A stretch of 64,000 nucleotides of DNA from Maribellus sediminis (lineage in GTDB: Bacteria > Bacteroidota > Bacteroidia > Bacteroidales > Prolixibacteraceae): assembly GCF_011799805.1 (NCBI RefSeq), contig NZ_WXUB01000001.1, forward strand, positions 682,001 to 746,000, in the 5' to 3' direction. Positions 1 to 9,081 of the stretch are shown one piece after another (the stretch's first letter is position 1; each line of letters starts with the position of its first letter). The position numbers were made by a program, and so were the translations under genes. The notes below the pieces were generated by a model. It was given only the letters and a program-made list of their open reading frames with translations. It ran no database searches and was not told where the DNA came from.

Positions 1-83
1 GATTTATTCTAAATAAGAATTATTTTCAGCCTCATTATCATTTATCCGATGTCTGAAGAGATTTCGAACCAATTTCAAAAACT

Positions 84-3000
84 ATGAAGAAGCTGTATGC
101 CTTTTTAACATCGCTGCCCTTTATGTCTTTTATTTTTCTGGCCCTCGCGTTTTCTATGGCGATCGCTACTTTTGTTGAAAGCAGCTATGGCACTCCAACG
201 GCTCGCGCCCTGGTTTACAACACGCATTGGTTCGAAGCTTTATGGGGATTATTTGCATTTAACTTGCTGAATAATATCTTTCGCTACCGGTTTTTTACAT
301 CCCGACGATTCACTCTGGGCTTGTTTCATGTTTCATTTCTGGTAATGATTCTGGGGGGCGGCATTACACGCTACTTCAGTTTCGAAGGAATGATGCACAT
401 TCGCGAGAATGAGAGTGCCAATTATATCCTTTCGTCGGAAGATTATTTTTATGCCGGATTCGGGGATCAGGAGAAAGATAAAGTAGTTCGTTTCTCCGAG
501 ATCACACCCAAACAATATAAAGCGAAGTTCGATGTAAACGGACTTAAAGTAAAGGTAAAGTCGACCGGATTTATCGAGAATGCGGAGCGGAAAGCTATTC
601 CGGCAGAAAAAGGCGATCCGGTTATCGATTTTGTATTTGCTACACCCGGTGGTCAGGGCATGCAGTCGTACATGTTCCGAATGGGTGATGTGCTCAATCA
701 TCCTGGATTTACTGCTGGTTTTAATGTCCCGGAAGAAAAGCTTATTAATTTCTTTCTTCGCGACGGTCAACTGTATCTAACTTCTTTTGCAAGCTTGGAA
801 GAAACTACCATGGCGAGTCAGGAAACAGTGGCTTTTAATCCCGGCGATACGATTCCGGTGAAACCAATGTTCTTGTATGGATTTGGGGATTACCGGTTTT
901 TGGTGCGGAATTATTACCCGAGTGCCACTTTTACTGCAGTTAAAAGTCAGGGCGAAACCAATGAAGATGCGGTATTTATCGAAATTTCGGATGGCATAAA
1001 AAAACAAACAGTTCCGGTTTTCGGTCATTCAGGAATGGCACCCGACACGGTTCGTGTTCCTTTGGGCGACGGAACCTTAAAACTGGCTTATGGCGCTATG
1101 CCTCGCATCGTACCCTTTAGTATTTACCTGAAGGATTTTCAAATGGAGCGCTACCCCGGATCGGAGTCGCCTTCGTCTTACGCTTCCGAAGTCGTGTTGC
1201 AGGATCAGGCGAAAGGTATAACGGAGAATATTCGAATTTTCATGAATAATACACTAACACACCGGGGATATAAGTTTTTCCAGTCGTCGTATGATATGGA
1301 TGAAAAGGGAACGATTCTGTCGGTGAACTATGATTTCCTGGGAACATGGGTTTCCTACCTTGGATATTTCCTGTTGTTTATCGGTATCGTTACATCGCTC
1401 ATCAATAAGAATTCATATTTCCAGTTCCTGGCTCAAAAGCTTAAAAACAGTACAGTAAAATCTTTGCTGCTGCTCGCCACGCTCGGAAGTCTTGCTTTTG
1501 GTGCTTCGGCACAAAGCGGAGTGGGGGCAGGCATTCCTGATATCGATGATGAAGTAGTACAGGAATTCAGCGAATTGTGGGTGCAGGGAGTTGACGGGAG
1601 AATAGAACCAATCTCGACTTTAACCAGTGAAATTGTTCGAAAAGTTAGCCGGAAATCGTCGTTGTACGGATTATCGCCCGATGAGGTGGTATTGAGCATG
1701 ATGACGCATCCCGAGATTTGGCGTTCGATGCCTTTTGTTCGGGTGTCGGATAAGGTTCTGGCTGCTCAGCTTGGAGCTGTCGATAATAAATATGTAAGCA
1801 TTGAATCGTTGTTTGACGAACAAGGCAATTACCGAATTTTGGAACCGGTACGCGCAGCTTATGCAAAAGCTCCGGCTTTCCGGAACCGAATCGAAAAGGA
1901 ATACCTGTACCTCGATGAACGCGTGAATATTGCTTTCATGGTTTTCCAGGGATCGATGTTCAACCTGTTTCCGCGTGAACATACCGAAGATCCATGGTAT
2001 GCCCCGGGAGCGGTAGCCGCAGAATATACCGATGGTGATTCGATCTTTATTAAAAGTGGATTTCAGTTGTTCCTCCAATCTATTGTGGATAATAATTCTG
2101 CTGATGCCGTTCAGATATTACAGGCACTGGAAAACTTTCAGACGAAGTATGGCGGTGATTTAATTCCAGGAGAAACAAAACGGAATATAGAGATTTTATA
2201 CAACGATGTAAATCCGTTCAAACGTATTTTCCCTTATTACCTGATGTTCGGATTCCTGTTGTTGTTTGTATTGCTGGTAAATATATTCCGACAAAAACCA
2301 TTACCACGTGTAATCAAATACAGCTTTGCTTCGGTAATTGTGCTGCTGTTTCTTGTACATACGGCCGGACTGGTGCTGCGCTGGTACATTTCCGGGCACG
2401 CTCCCTGGAGTAACGGTTTCGAATCGGTGGTTTATGTGGCCTGGGCCGCAATGCTGGCAGGAATCATTTTTGGTCGAAAATACCCGCTGGTAATCGGTAC
2501 AGCTGCTTTTCTTTCCGGAATTGCATTGTTTGTAGCTCACCTGAGTTGGATGAATCCTGAAGTCACACCTTTGGTTCCGGTGCTCAAATCATACTGGTTA
2601 ACCATTCACGTGGCCATTATCACAGCAAGTTATGGTTTCCTGGGGCTGAGTACTTTCCTTGGCGTTTTAACGATGATTTTGTTTGTGATGCGTAACAACA
2701 GAAACGCTGAACGTGTGAGTGGTTTTATCGAACAACTGACAACCATTAACGAAATGTCGGCAACCGTAGGTTTGTACGCGCTTACTTTTGGTACCTTCCT
2801 TGGCGGTGTTTGGGCCAACGAAAGCTGGGGGCGTTACTGGGGCTGGGATCCCAAAGAAACCTGGGCACTGATAACAGTAGTTGTTTATTCATTTATTGTG
2901 CACATGCGTTTGATCCCCCCATTAAAAGGTGTATTCAATTACAATTTCGCGTCAATTCTGGGATTTGCTTCAGTATTGATGACGTATTTCGGGGTGAACT

Positions 3001-3152
3001 ACTACCTTTCTGGATTGCATTCTTACGGAAAAGGAGTGGCCGACGGAGTGAACCCGGCAGTGCCAATCAGTTTTGCTGTTTTGGCCGGATTAATTATTTG
3101 GGCTTATATAAAGGATTCGAATTTCGAAAAGGCAAAATCGCAAAAAGAATAG
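84..3152 (+). CDS. ccsBA: Fused cytochrome c biogenesis protein (ResB/CcsB + CcsA)
   Basis: System II cytochrome c maturation protein that exports haem across the inner membrane and presents it for ligation to apocytochromes. The 1022-residue chain is a natural fusion. The N-terminal half has ResB-type membrane segments and the ResB motif around FFQSSYDMDEKG (about residues 400-412). A periplasmic stretch follows. The C-terminal third is the multi-spanning CcsA domain, with the tryptophan-rich haem-binding WWD motif (ESWGRYWGWDPKETW, about residues 910-927) and flanking histidines in LTIHV and FIVHMR. Fused forms of about this length are common in Bacteroidota and Epsilonproteobacteria. The ATG at 84 follows an A-rich leader and no partner gene is visible to the left. 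The family call is firm; the substrate cytochromes are unknown. Confidence 0.95.
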   Translation: MKKLYAFLTSLPFMSFIFLALAFSMAIATFVESSYGTPTARALVYNTHWFEALWGLFAFNLLNNIFRYRFFTSRRFTLGLFHVSFLVMILGGGITRYFSFEGMMHIRENESANYILSSEDYFYAGFGDQEKDKVVRFSEITPKQYKAKFDVNGLKVKVKSTGFIENAERKAIPAEKGDPVIDFVFATPGGQGMQSYMFRMGDVLNHPGFTAGFNVPEEKLINFFLRDGQLYLTSFASLEETTMASQETVAFNPGDTIPVKPMFLYGFGDYRFLVRNYYPSATFTAVKSQGETNEDAVFIEISDGIKKQTVPVFGHSGMAPDTVRVPLGDGTLKLAYGAMPRIVPFSIYLKDFQMERYPGSESPSSYASEVVLQDQAKGITENIRIFMNNTLTHRGYKFFQSSYDMDEKGTILSVNYDFLGTWVSYLGYFLLFIGIVTSLINKNSYFQFLAQKLKNSTVKSLLLLATLGSLAFGASAQSGVGAGIPDIDDEVVQEFSELWVQGVDGRIEPISTLTSEIVRKVSRKSSLYGLSPDEVVLSMMTHPEIWRSMPFVRVSDKVLAAQLGAVDNKYVSIESLFDEQGNYRILEPVRAAYAKAPAFRNRIEKEYLYLDERVNIAFMVFQGSMFNLFPREHTEDPWYAPGAVAAEYTDGDSIFIKSGFQLFLQSIVDNNSADAVQILQALENFQTKYGGDLIPGETKRNIEILYNDVNPFKRIFPYYLMFGFLLLFVLLVNIFRQKPLPRVIKYSFASVIVLLFLVHTAGLVLRWYISGHAPWSNGFESVVYVAWAAMLAGIIFGRKYPLVIGTAAFLSGIALFVAHLSWMNPEVTPLVPVLKSYWLTIHVAIITASYGFLGLSTFLGVLTMILFVMRNNRNAERVSGFIEQLTTINEMSATVGLYALTFGTFLGGVWANESWGRYWGWDPKETWALITVVVYSFIVHMRLIPPLKGVFNYNFASILGFASVLMTYFGVNYYLSGLHSYGKGVADGVNPAVPISFAVLAGLIIWAYIKDSNFEKAKSQKE

Positions 3153-3370
3153 GCTGAATAATTCTAATTTTTCGTTGAAAATTTGAAGTAAAATATCAGC
3201 GATAAGCATTAACATAATTATTTATTTTTGGAACATTTTGCTCGGATAGTCGATCGTTGTCCTTTTAATGTTCTGTAATACAGGCATATGTAATTATTTA
3301 GAATATTTAAAAATAGCGACGTTCTTCATATCCCAATTCAAATTTTTAAAATGTGGAAAAACAAAACTAT

Positions 3371-3378
3371 TATCTTTC
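3371..3378 (+). promoter_or_regulatory. Weak -7-like promoter element before the acyl-CoA synthetase
   Basis: TATCTTTC matches the Bacteroidota -7 consensus TAnnTTTG at all but the last base. It sits 21 bp before the start codon. No convincing TTTG/TTG element is seen at the usual -33 distance, so this is tentative. Confidence 0.35.
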
Positions 3379-3398
3379 GCCGTTTTTAAAATTTATTT

Positions 3399-5198
3399 AT
3401 GGCACAGACAGTTACCCGTACTTTTGACATTCTCGAACGCACATTAAATGAATTTCCAAGAGAAGATGCTTTAGGAGGTAAAAAGGGGAGTGAGTGGTAC
3501 ACTTATTCCACGGCCGAATACCACCGGAAATCGCACCAGTTCGCCATGGGTTTAATGGCGCTTGGTTTAAAGAAAGGCGATAAGGTGGCAACCGTAACCA
3601 ACAATCGTCCGGAATGGAATTTTGCTGATATGGGAATGGCAATGACCGGTGTGGTTCATGTGCCCATTTATCCAACTTTGGGAGAAGAAGAATACCGTTA
3701 CATTCTGAAGCACGCCGAAGTAAAAATGATTCTGGTTGGCGATGCCAAGCTGCATGAGAAAATTCTTCCGTTGGCGAATTTACTCGAGTTGCCTTTTGTC
3801 TATTCTTTTGATGAGGTTGAAGGCGTAAAGAATTACCAGGAAGTTCTTGAGCTTGGTGAATCAAAAAGTGGAGAGCTAGCGGATAAATTAGAGGAAATAA
3901 AAGCTTCGATTACGCCTGACGATCTGGCTACATTAATATATACCTCAGGAACAACTGGTGTTCCTAAAGGTGTGATGTTGACACAGGAAAACCTGGTTTC
4001 AAACTTTGTGTCACACGCAGCCATGCACCACCTTGGAAAAGACCATCGTGTAATCAGTTTTCTCCCGTTGTGTCATGTTTACGAACGAAGCGTAAATTAC
4101 CATTTTCAATACAAGGGAATGGGAGTTTATTATGTCGGTAACCTGTCGCAGATTGTTGGTGCGATTAGGGAGATAAAACCGCACATGTTTAATTCGGTTC
4201 CGCGTTTACTCGAAAAAGTATACGATGGTTTTGTTGCTAAAGGGAAGGAACTCAGCGGAATTAAAAAGGCTCTGTATTTCTGGGCTCTCGACCTTACACA
4301 GCATTTTGAATACAACAAAAAATATGGCCCGATCCTAAGCCTCAAAATAAAAATTGCCGATAAACTGATCTACTCGAAATGGCGCGAAGCGCTTGGCGGT
4401 AACATTGTTTATGTGGTTTCTGGCGGTGCCGCACTGCAACCCCGAATTGCCCGTGTTTTAGGAATGGCCGGAATGTATAACCTCGAGGGTTACGGACTTA
4501 CTGAAACCTCACCTGTGATTGCGGTAAATAATCCGGCTAAAAATGAGATGAAAATTGGAACAGTAGGACCAATTCTCGATGGAGTGGAAGTAAAAATAGC
4601 CAACGACGGTGAAATCCTTTGTAAGGGTCCGGGTGTTATGAAAGGCTATTACAAAGCACCTGAACTGACCGACGAAGTGATTGATGAGAATGGCTGGTTC
4701 CATACCGGCGATATCGGAATTATGGAGGAAGGCAAATACCTGAAGATCACTGATCGTAAAAAAGAGATTTTCAAGTTGTCGGGTGGTAAATACATTGCAC
4801 CGCAAATGATCGAGAACAAGCTGAAAGCTTCGAACCTGATTGAACAGGTAATGGTTATTGGTGCCAACGAAAAATTTGCAAGTGCGCTTATTTCACCAAA
4901 CTTCCCCTTGCTTCATGATTGGGCAGCGCAGCATAAACTGCATTACGAAGACAACAAAGCATTGATACAGCTTCCGGAAGTGGTTTCACTTATTCAGAAG
5001 GAAGTTTCAAAAATAAACAAAACACTGGGAAGCCACGAACAGATCAACCGCATCCGGCTGGTTTGTGAAGAGTGGTCGCCGGCATCGGGCGAATTGTCTC
5101 CAACATTAAAACTACGCAGAAATATGGTGGCTGTGAAATACCAGCACCTGATCGACGATATTTATTCTGTAAGAAAACAAAGCGAAGTGGCGTACTAA
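3399..5198 (+). CDS. Long-chain acyl-CoA synthetase (AMP-binding)
   Basis: Activates fatty acids to acyl-CoA through an acyl-adenylate intermediate. The 599-residue length fits the FadD15/long-chain synthetase branch of the ANL superfamily. Core motifs are visible: the phosphate-binding loop YTSGTTGVPKGVMLT near residue 180, the YGLTETSP motif near 365, GWFHTGDIG near 430, and the hinge region DRKKEIFKLSGGKYIAP near 450. The C-terminal PTLKLRRN stretch probably supplies the adenylation lysine. The gene stands alone. A weak -7-like octamer (TATCTTTC, 3371-3378) lies 21 bp before the ATG, and a terminator-like hairpin follows at 5225-5257. Chain-length preference cannot be read from the sequence. 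Confidence 0.93.
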   Translation: MAQTVTRTFDILERTLNEFPREDALGGKKGSEWYTYSTAEYHRKSHQFAMGLMALGLKKGDKVATVTNNRPEWNFADMGMAMTGVVHVPIYPTLGEEEYRYILKHAEVKMILVGDAKLHEKILPLANLLELPFVYSFDEVEGVKNYQEVLELGESKSGELADKLEEIKASITPDDLATLIYTSGTTGVPKGVMLTQENLVSNFVSHAAMHHLGKDHRVISFLPLCHVYERSVNYHFQYKGMGVYYVGNLSQIVGAIREIKPHMFNSVPRLLEKVYDGFVAKGKELSGIKKALYFWALDLTQHFEYNKKYGPILSLKIKIADKLIYSKWREALGGNIVYVVSGGAALQPRIARVLGMAGMYNLEGYGLTETSPVIAVNNPAKNEMKIGTVGPILDGVEVKIANDGEILCKGPGVMKGYYKAPELTDEVIDENGWFHTGDIGIMEEGKYLKITDRKKEIFKLSGGKYIAPQMIENKLKASNLIEQVMVIGANEKFASALISPNFPLLHDWAAQHKLHYEDNKALIQLPEVVSLIQKEVSKINKTLGSHEQINRIRLVCEEWSPASGELSPTLKLRRNMVAVKYQHLIDDIYSVRKQSEVAY

Positions 5199-5224
5199 GA
5201 AACGCTGTCTAAACCAAACTTAGA

Positions 5225-5257
5225 AAAGGTTGTGGAATTTTTCTGCAGCCTTTTTTT
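5225..5257. terminator. Hairpin terminator between convergent genes
   Basis: Arms AAAGGTTGTGG (5225-5235) and CTGCAGCCTTT (5243-5253) pair over 11 positions with three G-T wobbles, around a 7-base loop, and a T-run follows. It lies between the acyl-CoA synthetase (+) and the small membrane protein (-), so it may serve both. Confidence 0.65.
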
Positions 5258-5698
5258 CTAAAACATTGCCCGGTCCCATGGAATGGCCATCAGGATAACC
5301 AACAACGAAATACCATAAAAAATAAAGGAACTCCGGTGTTTCTTCCAGCCCGGCAGATCTTTCTTCGTTCGCGATTTACCAATGTGAACCAGGGCCAGCG
5401 CAATCACCATTATCAGTATGTGTTCCACTGCATAAAAACGCAGCGTCTCGTTTTTCATGGCAGCACCAAAATCGTTAAACGCGGCTTTGGTCATCGGGCT
5501 AAGGAATACATAAAGCACCAGGCCGATCAAAAACTGAATATCCATTAATATCGTAAGAACAAGACCTGATATTTTTCCCGACTTAGTCCATTCGCTTCTT
5601 TTTATCCATCCTGCGAGGGAGATAACAATAGCAACTACCAGTGCAATTAAAACTAACCAGCGGAAACCACTGTGTGCGTGTAATAATCCGTTATACAT
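5258..5698 (-). CDS. Conserved four-helix membrane protein, possible b-type cytochrome fold
   Basis: A 146-residue protein of unknown function with about four hydrophobic helices (near residues 13-31, 45-66, 85-103 and 124-142). Histidines sit where haem ligands could lie: H7 and H9 in the N-terminal HAHSGFRW motif, one in VEHILIM and one in LVHIGKS. This resembles a small conserved Bacteroidota family that I recall as unnamed or called cytochrome-b-like. A haem role is inference only. It is monocistronic and converges on the acyl-CoA synthetase. Confidence 0.7.
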   Translation of the reverse strand: MYNGLLHAHSGFRWLVLIALVVAIVISLAGWIKRSEWTKSGKISGLVLTILMDIQFLIGLVLYVFLSPMTKAAFNDFGAAMKNETLRFYAVEHILIMVIALALVHIGKSRTKKDLPGWKKHRSSFIFYGISLLVILMAIPWDRAMF

Positions 5699-5866
5699 AA
5701 TTTCTAATTTTTATCAATCTAACAGTTGTTACGGGTTTTGGTTGAAAATAATTTTAAAAAGATACTGAAAAAATGGACCGTTCCAGCTTATACGGTTTTA
5801 TTCTCAGGGCTGAACGGAATATTATTATCTTTAATCGACAAATTGTACCAACTTATCTGAACCAAC

Positions 5867-7273
5867 ATGCGAAGATTATTTTTAACGTTAATATTGTTGA
5901 TGCTGCTTTTACCGAATTCTTTGGTATTTGGGCAGGAAACCGTCTGGAAGGGAAAATCAGTAGATTTTTCTCACGGGAAATTGCAGGTATCCGAGAATCG
6001 CCGCTTCCTGGTATTCGACGACGGATCACCGTTCTTTTACTTGGGTGATACTGCCTGGGAGCTATTTCATCGCTTATCGAAGGAAGATGCTGAAAAATAC
6101 CTCGAAAACAGAAGAGCAAAGGGATTTACTGTTATCCAGGCCGTTATTCTGGCCGAACTCGACGGCTTGAACACTCCGAATATGGAAGGCGAAAAGCCAC
6201 TTGTCGATAATGATCCAACCAAAATCAATGAAGCTTATTTTAAGCATGTTGATTGGGTGATCCGTAAGGCGGAAGAAAAGGGATTGTTTGTTGGATTATT
6301 GCCAACATGGGGCGATAAAGTGGATAAAAAGTGGGGTGTAGGCCCTGTTATTTTTAATGCTGAAAATGCCAGAAAGTATGGAGAGATTGTAGGTAACAGG
6401 TACAAAAATTTCAGGAATATTATCTGGATAAATGGTGGCGACAGAAGTGGCGGCGGAGATAACTTTCCCATTTGGAATGCGCTGGCAGAGGGCATAAAGT
6501 CTGTCGATAAAAATCATCTGATGACCTTTCATCCGATGGGTGAGAACAGTTCATCAATGTGGTTTCACAATTCAGACTGGCTCGATTTTAATATGATGCA
6601 AACCGGACACGGCCAGCGATCGTATGCTATTTACCAACGAATGATGGTTCCCGATTATCAAAAAACACCCGTAAAACCTGTATTCGATGGCGAACCACGC
6701 TACGAAGATCATCCACATGGCTGGAAGCCGGAAGAACTGGGATGGTTCGATGATGCCGATGTAAGGCAAGCCTGTTACTGGGATTTATTTTCAGGAGGTT
6801 TTGGCCATACGTATGGCTGTCACGCCATTTGGCAAATGCTTACACCCGATCGCGATCCGGTTGGTTTTGCACGAAACAACTGGTATGACGATATAGATCT
6901 GCCCGGCGCCTGGGACATGATTCATGCTCGAAAACTGATGGAATCCAGACCTTTTACTGATAGGATGCCTTTTCCTCAAATTGTTAAAAATGAATCGGTT
7001 CCGGAAACTGATTACATTGTGGCCACCCGTGGCGAAGATTATGTAATGGTTTATATCCCGACCGGTCTGGCGGCTTCGCTCGACCTTCAGCAGTGCGAGT
7101 GGCCAAAAGCCAAAGCATGGTGGTATAATTGCCGGACTGGAGATGTCAGCAAAATAGGCAAGATCAATACAAATCAGATAAAATCATTTAAACCGGAAAC
7201 ATCCGGACGAGGTGAGGATTATGTGCTAATTTTAGATAATGCCTCGAAAAATTTTGGAGCGCCCGGAAAATAA
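5867..7273 (+). CDS. Secreted DUF4038 glycoside hydrolase (apiosidase-like, GH140 type)
   Basis: Predicted periplasmic or outer-membrane (beta/alpha)8-barrel glycosidase. After a signal peptide (MRRLFLTLILLMLLLPNSLVFG, cleavage near residue 23) comes the DUF4038 signature: DDGSPFFYLGDTAWELFHRL (residues 45-65), the GFTVIQAVILAELDG strand, and a FDGEPRYED segment near 275 that supplies a likely catalytic carboxylate. A small C-terminal beta domain ends the 468-residue chain. The characterised relative class (GH140) cleaves apiose from rhamnogalacturonan II, but many DUF4038 proteins are uncharacterised, so the substrate is open. It overlaps the next gene's longest reading frame and sits about 10 bp before its better start, so the two are probably co-transcribed. 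Confidence 0.85.
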   Translation: MRRLFLTLILLMLLLPNSLVFGQETVWKGKSVDFSHGKLQVSENRRFLVFDDGSPFFYLGDTAWELFHRLSKEDAEKYLENRRAKGFTVIQAVILAELDGLNTPNMEGEKPLVDNDPTKINEAYFKHVDWVIRKAEEKGLFVGLLPTWGDKVDKKWGVGPVIFNAENARKYGEIVGNRYKNFRNIIWINGGDRSGGGDNFPIWNALAEGIKSVDKNHLMTFHPMGENSSSMWFHNSDWLDFNMMQTGHGQRSYAIYQRMMVPDYQKTPVKPVFDGEPRYEDHPHGWKPEELGWFDDADVRQACYWDLFSGGFGHTYGCHAIWQMLTPDRDPVGFARNNWYDDIDLPGAWDMIHARKLMESRPFTDRMPFPQIVKNESVPETDYIVATRGEDYVMVYIPTGLAASLDLQQCEWPKAKAWWYNCRTGDVSKIGKINTNQIKSFKPETSGRGEDYVLILDNASKNFGAPGK

Positions 7274-7283
7274 AAATCAAAAT

Positions 7284-8273
7284 ATGAAGAAGACATACTT
7301 TTTGCTCGTATTGCTTGTAATCTTTTTGGGAGCCTGTAACCAGCACAAAAGCCAAAAGATCAGGATAATCATCGATACCGACGCAAATAATGAGTTGGAT
7401 GATCAGCATGCGCTGGCATATGCTTTTTTAAATCCCGAAGTTTTTGATGTCAGAGGAGTGACGGTAAACAATACCGATAATGGTTTCGGAATCCAGGGGC
7501 AATACGACGAAGCACTACGAATTATTCAGTTGTTCGATCTTCAGGATCAGGTCCCACTGTTTCTTGGTGCCGATGAAGATTACGAACAAATTGCCTCACA
7601 TATACAGGAAGAAGGTTTCGATGGACAAGCGGCTGTGGATTTTATTATTTCCGAAGCCATGAAAACCGAGAAAGGGAAACTTGTGCTGGCACCAATCGGT
7701 AAACTAACCAACATTGCTTTGGCTATCCTGAAGGAGCCTAAAATTGTTGATAAAATCAAGGTTGTTTGGCTGGGAGGCAACTATCCGTCGCCGGGCGAAT
7801 ACAACCTGGTAAACGATAATTCGGCGGTTAATCCGGTGATTGAATCGGGTGTTGAGTTCGAAATGGTAACAGTGCGTTACGGGCAGCCAACTGCCACCGA
7901 TGCCGTTCGGGTAACTCCGGATGAGGTGGCTGAACATCTGGCCGGTAAAGGACCGGTTTCGAAAAATACGATCACAGGCAGGCACGGCGGTACTTTTAAC
8001 CGCTTTGGCGATTATTCAAAAGATCTGTTCGATCATACCAGCATGCACGGCTATCCGCCATCAAGGGCCTTGTTCGACATGGTAGTGCTGGCCGTTCTGA
8101 AAAATCCGGAATGGGGAACAAAACATGAAATTCCGGCCCCGAAACTGGTTGGCCATGCCTGGGAAGATCAGCCCGAAAATCCGCACACAATCATTTATTG
8201 GGATGATTTCGACCGTGACGGGATTGTAAATGATCTGTTCGAAAAAATGGAATCAACAACACCCGCTAACTGA
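7284..8273 (+). CDS. Nucleoside hydrolase-like lipoprotein
   Basis: Member of the inosine/uridine-preferring nucleoside N-ribohydrolase fold, exported as a lipoprotein. The start at 7284 is chosen because it places a proper lipobox (LVIFLGAC, Cys about residue 17) after MKKTYFLLVLLV; an upstream in-frame ATG at 7239 would bury the signal. The metal-binding N-terminal motif is DTDANNELDDQHAL rather than the classical DTDPGxDD, a variant seen in a subgroup of bacterial homologues. A late NDLFEKM helix ends the 329-residue protein. Placement after an apiosidase-like hydrolase suggests a glycan or glycoside substrate rather than nucleoside salvage, but that is inference. Confidence 0.85.
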   Translation: MKKTYFLLVLLVIFLGACNQHKSQKIRIIIDTDANNELDDQHALAYAFLNPEVFDVRGVTVNNTDNGFGIQGQYDEALRIIQLFDLQDQVPLFLGADEDYEQIASHIQEEGFDGQAAVDFIISEAMKTEKGKLVLAPIGKLTNIALAILKEPKIVDKIKVVWLGGNYPSPGEYNLVNDNSAVNPVIESGVEFEMVTVRYGQPTATDAVRVTPDEVAEHLAGKGPVSKNTITGRHGGTFNRFGDYSKDLFDHTSMHGYPPSRALFDMVVLAVLKNPEWGTKHEIPAPKLVGHAWEDQPENPHTIIYWDDFDRDGIVNDLFEKMESTTPAN

Positions 8274-8293
8274 TGCTGCGTTTAAAATGCAGG

Positions 8294-8369
8294 ATGAAAA
8301 AAACAACTGGAGGTTTTACTGATCAACTATTTCAGGGAGTGTTATGACGCTTTCCCGAAAGGTAGGATC
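8294..8369 (+). other. Out-of-frame N-terminus of the following gene at an A7 tract
   Basis: An ATG at 8294 is followed by seven A residues. In the genomic frame it stops after 17 codons (tga at 8345). Removing one A joins it to the downstream frame and gives a natural-looking N-terminus (MKKQLEVLLINYFRECY...) continuing into the 8370 gene. This is either a one-base sequencing or assembly error, a real frameshift, or slippage control. Confidence 0.55.
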
Positions 8370-9002
8370 GTGCCGGCGGAATCTCCCGATTTCATGGTTA
8401 AGGCTCCATCGAAAAGGCGCCTGGGAATAGAACTGACCAAGCTTCATTCTCCAGTTTCTCCTGATGAAACCCAAAATAGGATTCTGCAACTGTCGCAGGA
8501 ACTTTACGAACGCAGTGACCATCACAAATTACTGGTGAAAGTTCTGTTTTCGGATGAACACCCGATTAGTGCCGAAAGTGAACTGGCGGTTTCCGCGCGA
8601 TTGGCAAACGTTGTTCGCAATGCCGTAAAGTCAAGAAAAGAACGGAGCTTTTTCAGTGTAAATTTGGAAAGAACGCAGCTGCCGACCGGTATAGAAAAGC
8701 TCGCGCTTATTCATCATCCACAGTTTGTAGTATCGGTCTGGGAATCGGTGAATTCCGCATATCCTCCGCCGGATATTATTAAGGATATCAAAGTGGCAAT
8801 CGATAAAAAAGAACAAAAACTTCCGCTTTACCGCCGTCATCAATTTGATGAATACTGGTTGGTGATAAACTGTGATCATATTCAAAATACAAGAAACTTC
8901 AGGAAGCAAAATCCGATTCTGAATGAACTTATTCAAAGCAGTTTTCGTCGGATATTTTTGTTCGAAATTCTTAGCGGACGTGTATTCGAATTAAGTGAAT
9001 GA
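8370..9002 (+). CDS. Hypothetical protein, PD-(D/E)XK nuclease-like motif; N-terminus shifted
   Basis: Function not established. The only in-frame start is a GTG at 8370, which begins just before AESPDF. The order SPDF followed about 12 residues later by LGIELTKLH recalls the D and E/K strands of a PD-(D/E)XK nuclease-like family of small bacterial proteins; this is recollection, not a search. The frame stays open 24 codons upstream with coding-like sequence (an LINYFRECYDAFPKGRI stretch) and then meets a stop at 8295, exactly at an A7 tract behind an ATG (see 8294-8369). The true protein is therefore likely about 235 residues. The C-terminus has a DEYWLVINCD segment. It lies between a nucleoside hydrolase and a mannonate oxidoreductase without an obvious link to either. 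Confidence 0.6.
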   Translation: MPAESPDFMVKAPSKRRLGIELTKLHSPVSPDETQNRILQLSQELYERSDHHKLLVKVLFSDEHPISAESELAVSARLANVVRNAVKSRKERSFFSVNLERTQLPTGIEKLALIHHPQFVVSVWESVNSAYPPPDIIKDIKVAIDKKEQKLPLYRRHQFDEYWLVINCDHIQNTRNFRKQNPILNELIQSSFRRIFLFEILSGRVFELSE

Positions 9003-9081
9003 GAAATTTTTCCGATATGAGTTGATCCTAGAACAAAGAGGGCAGTAAAAACGTCATATTTGTAATCTTAAAAAAATAATC

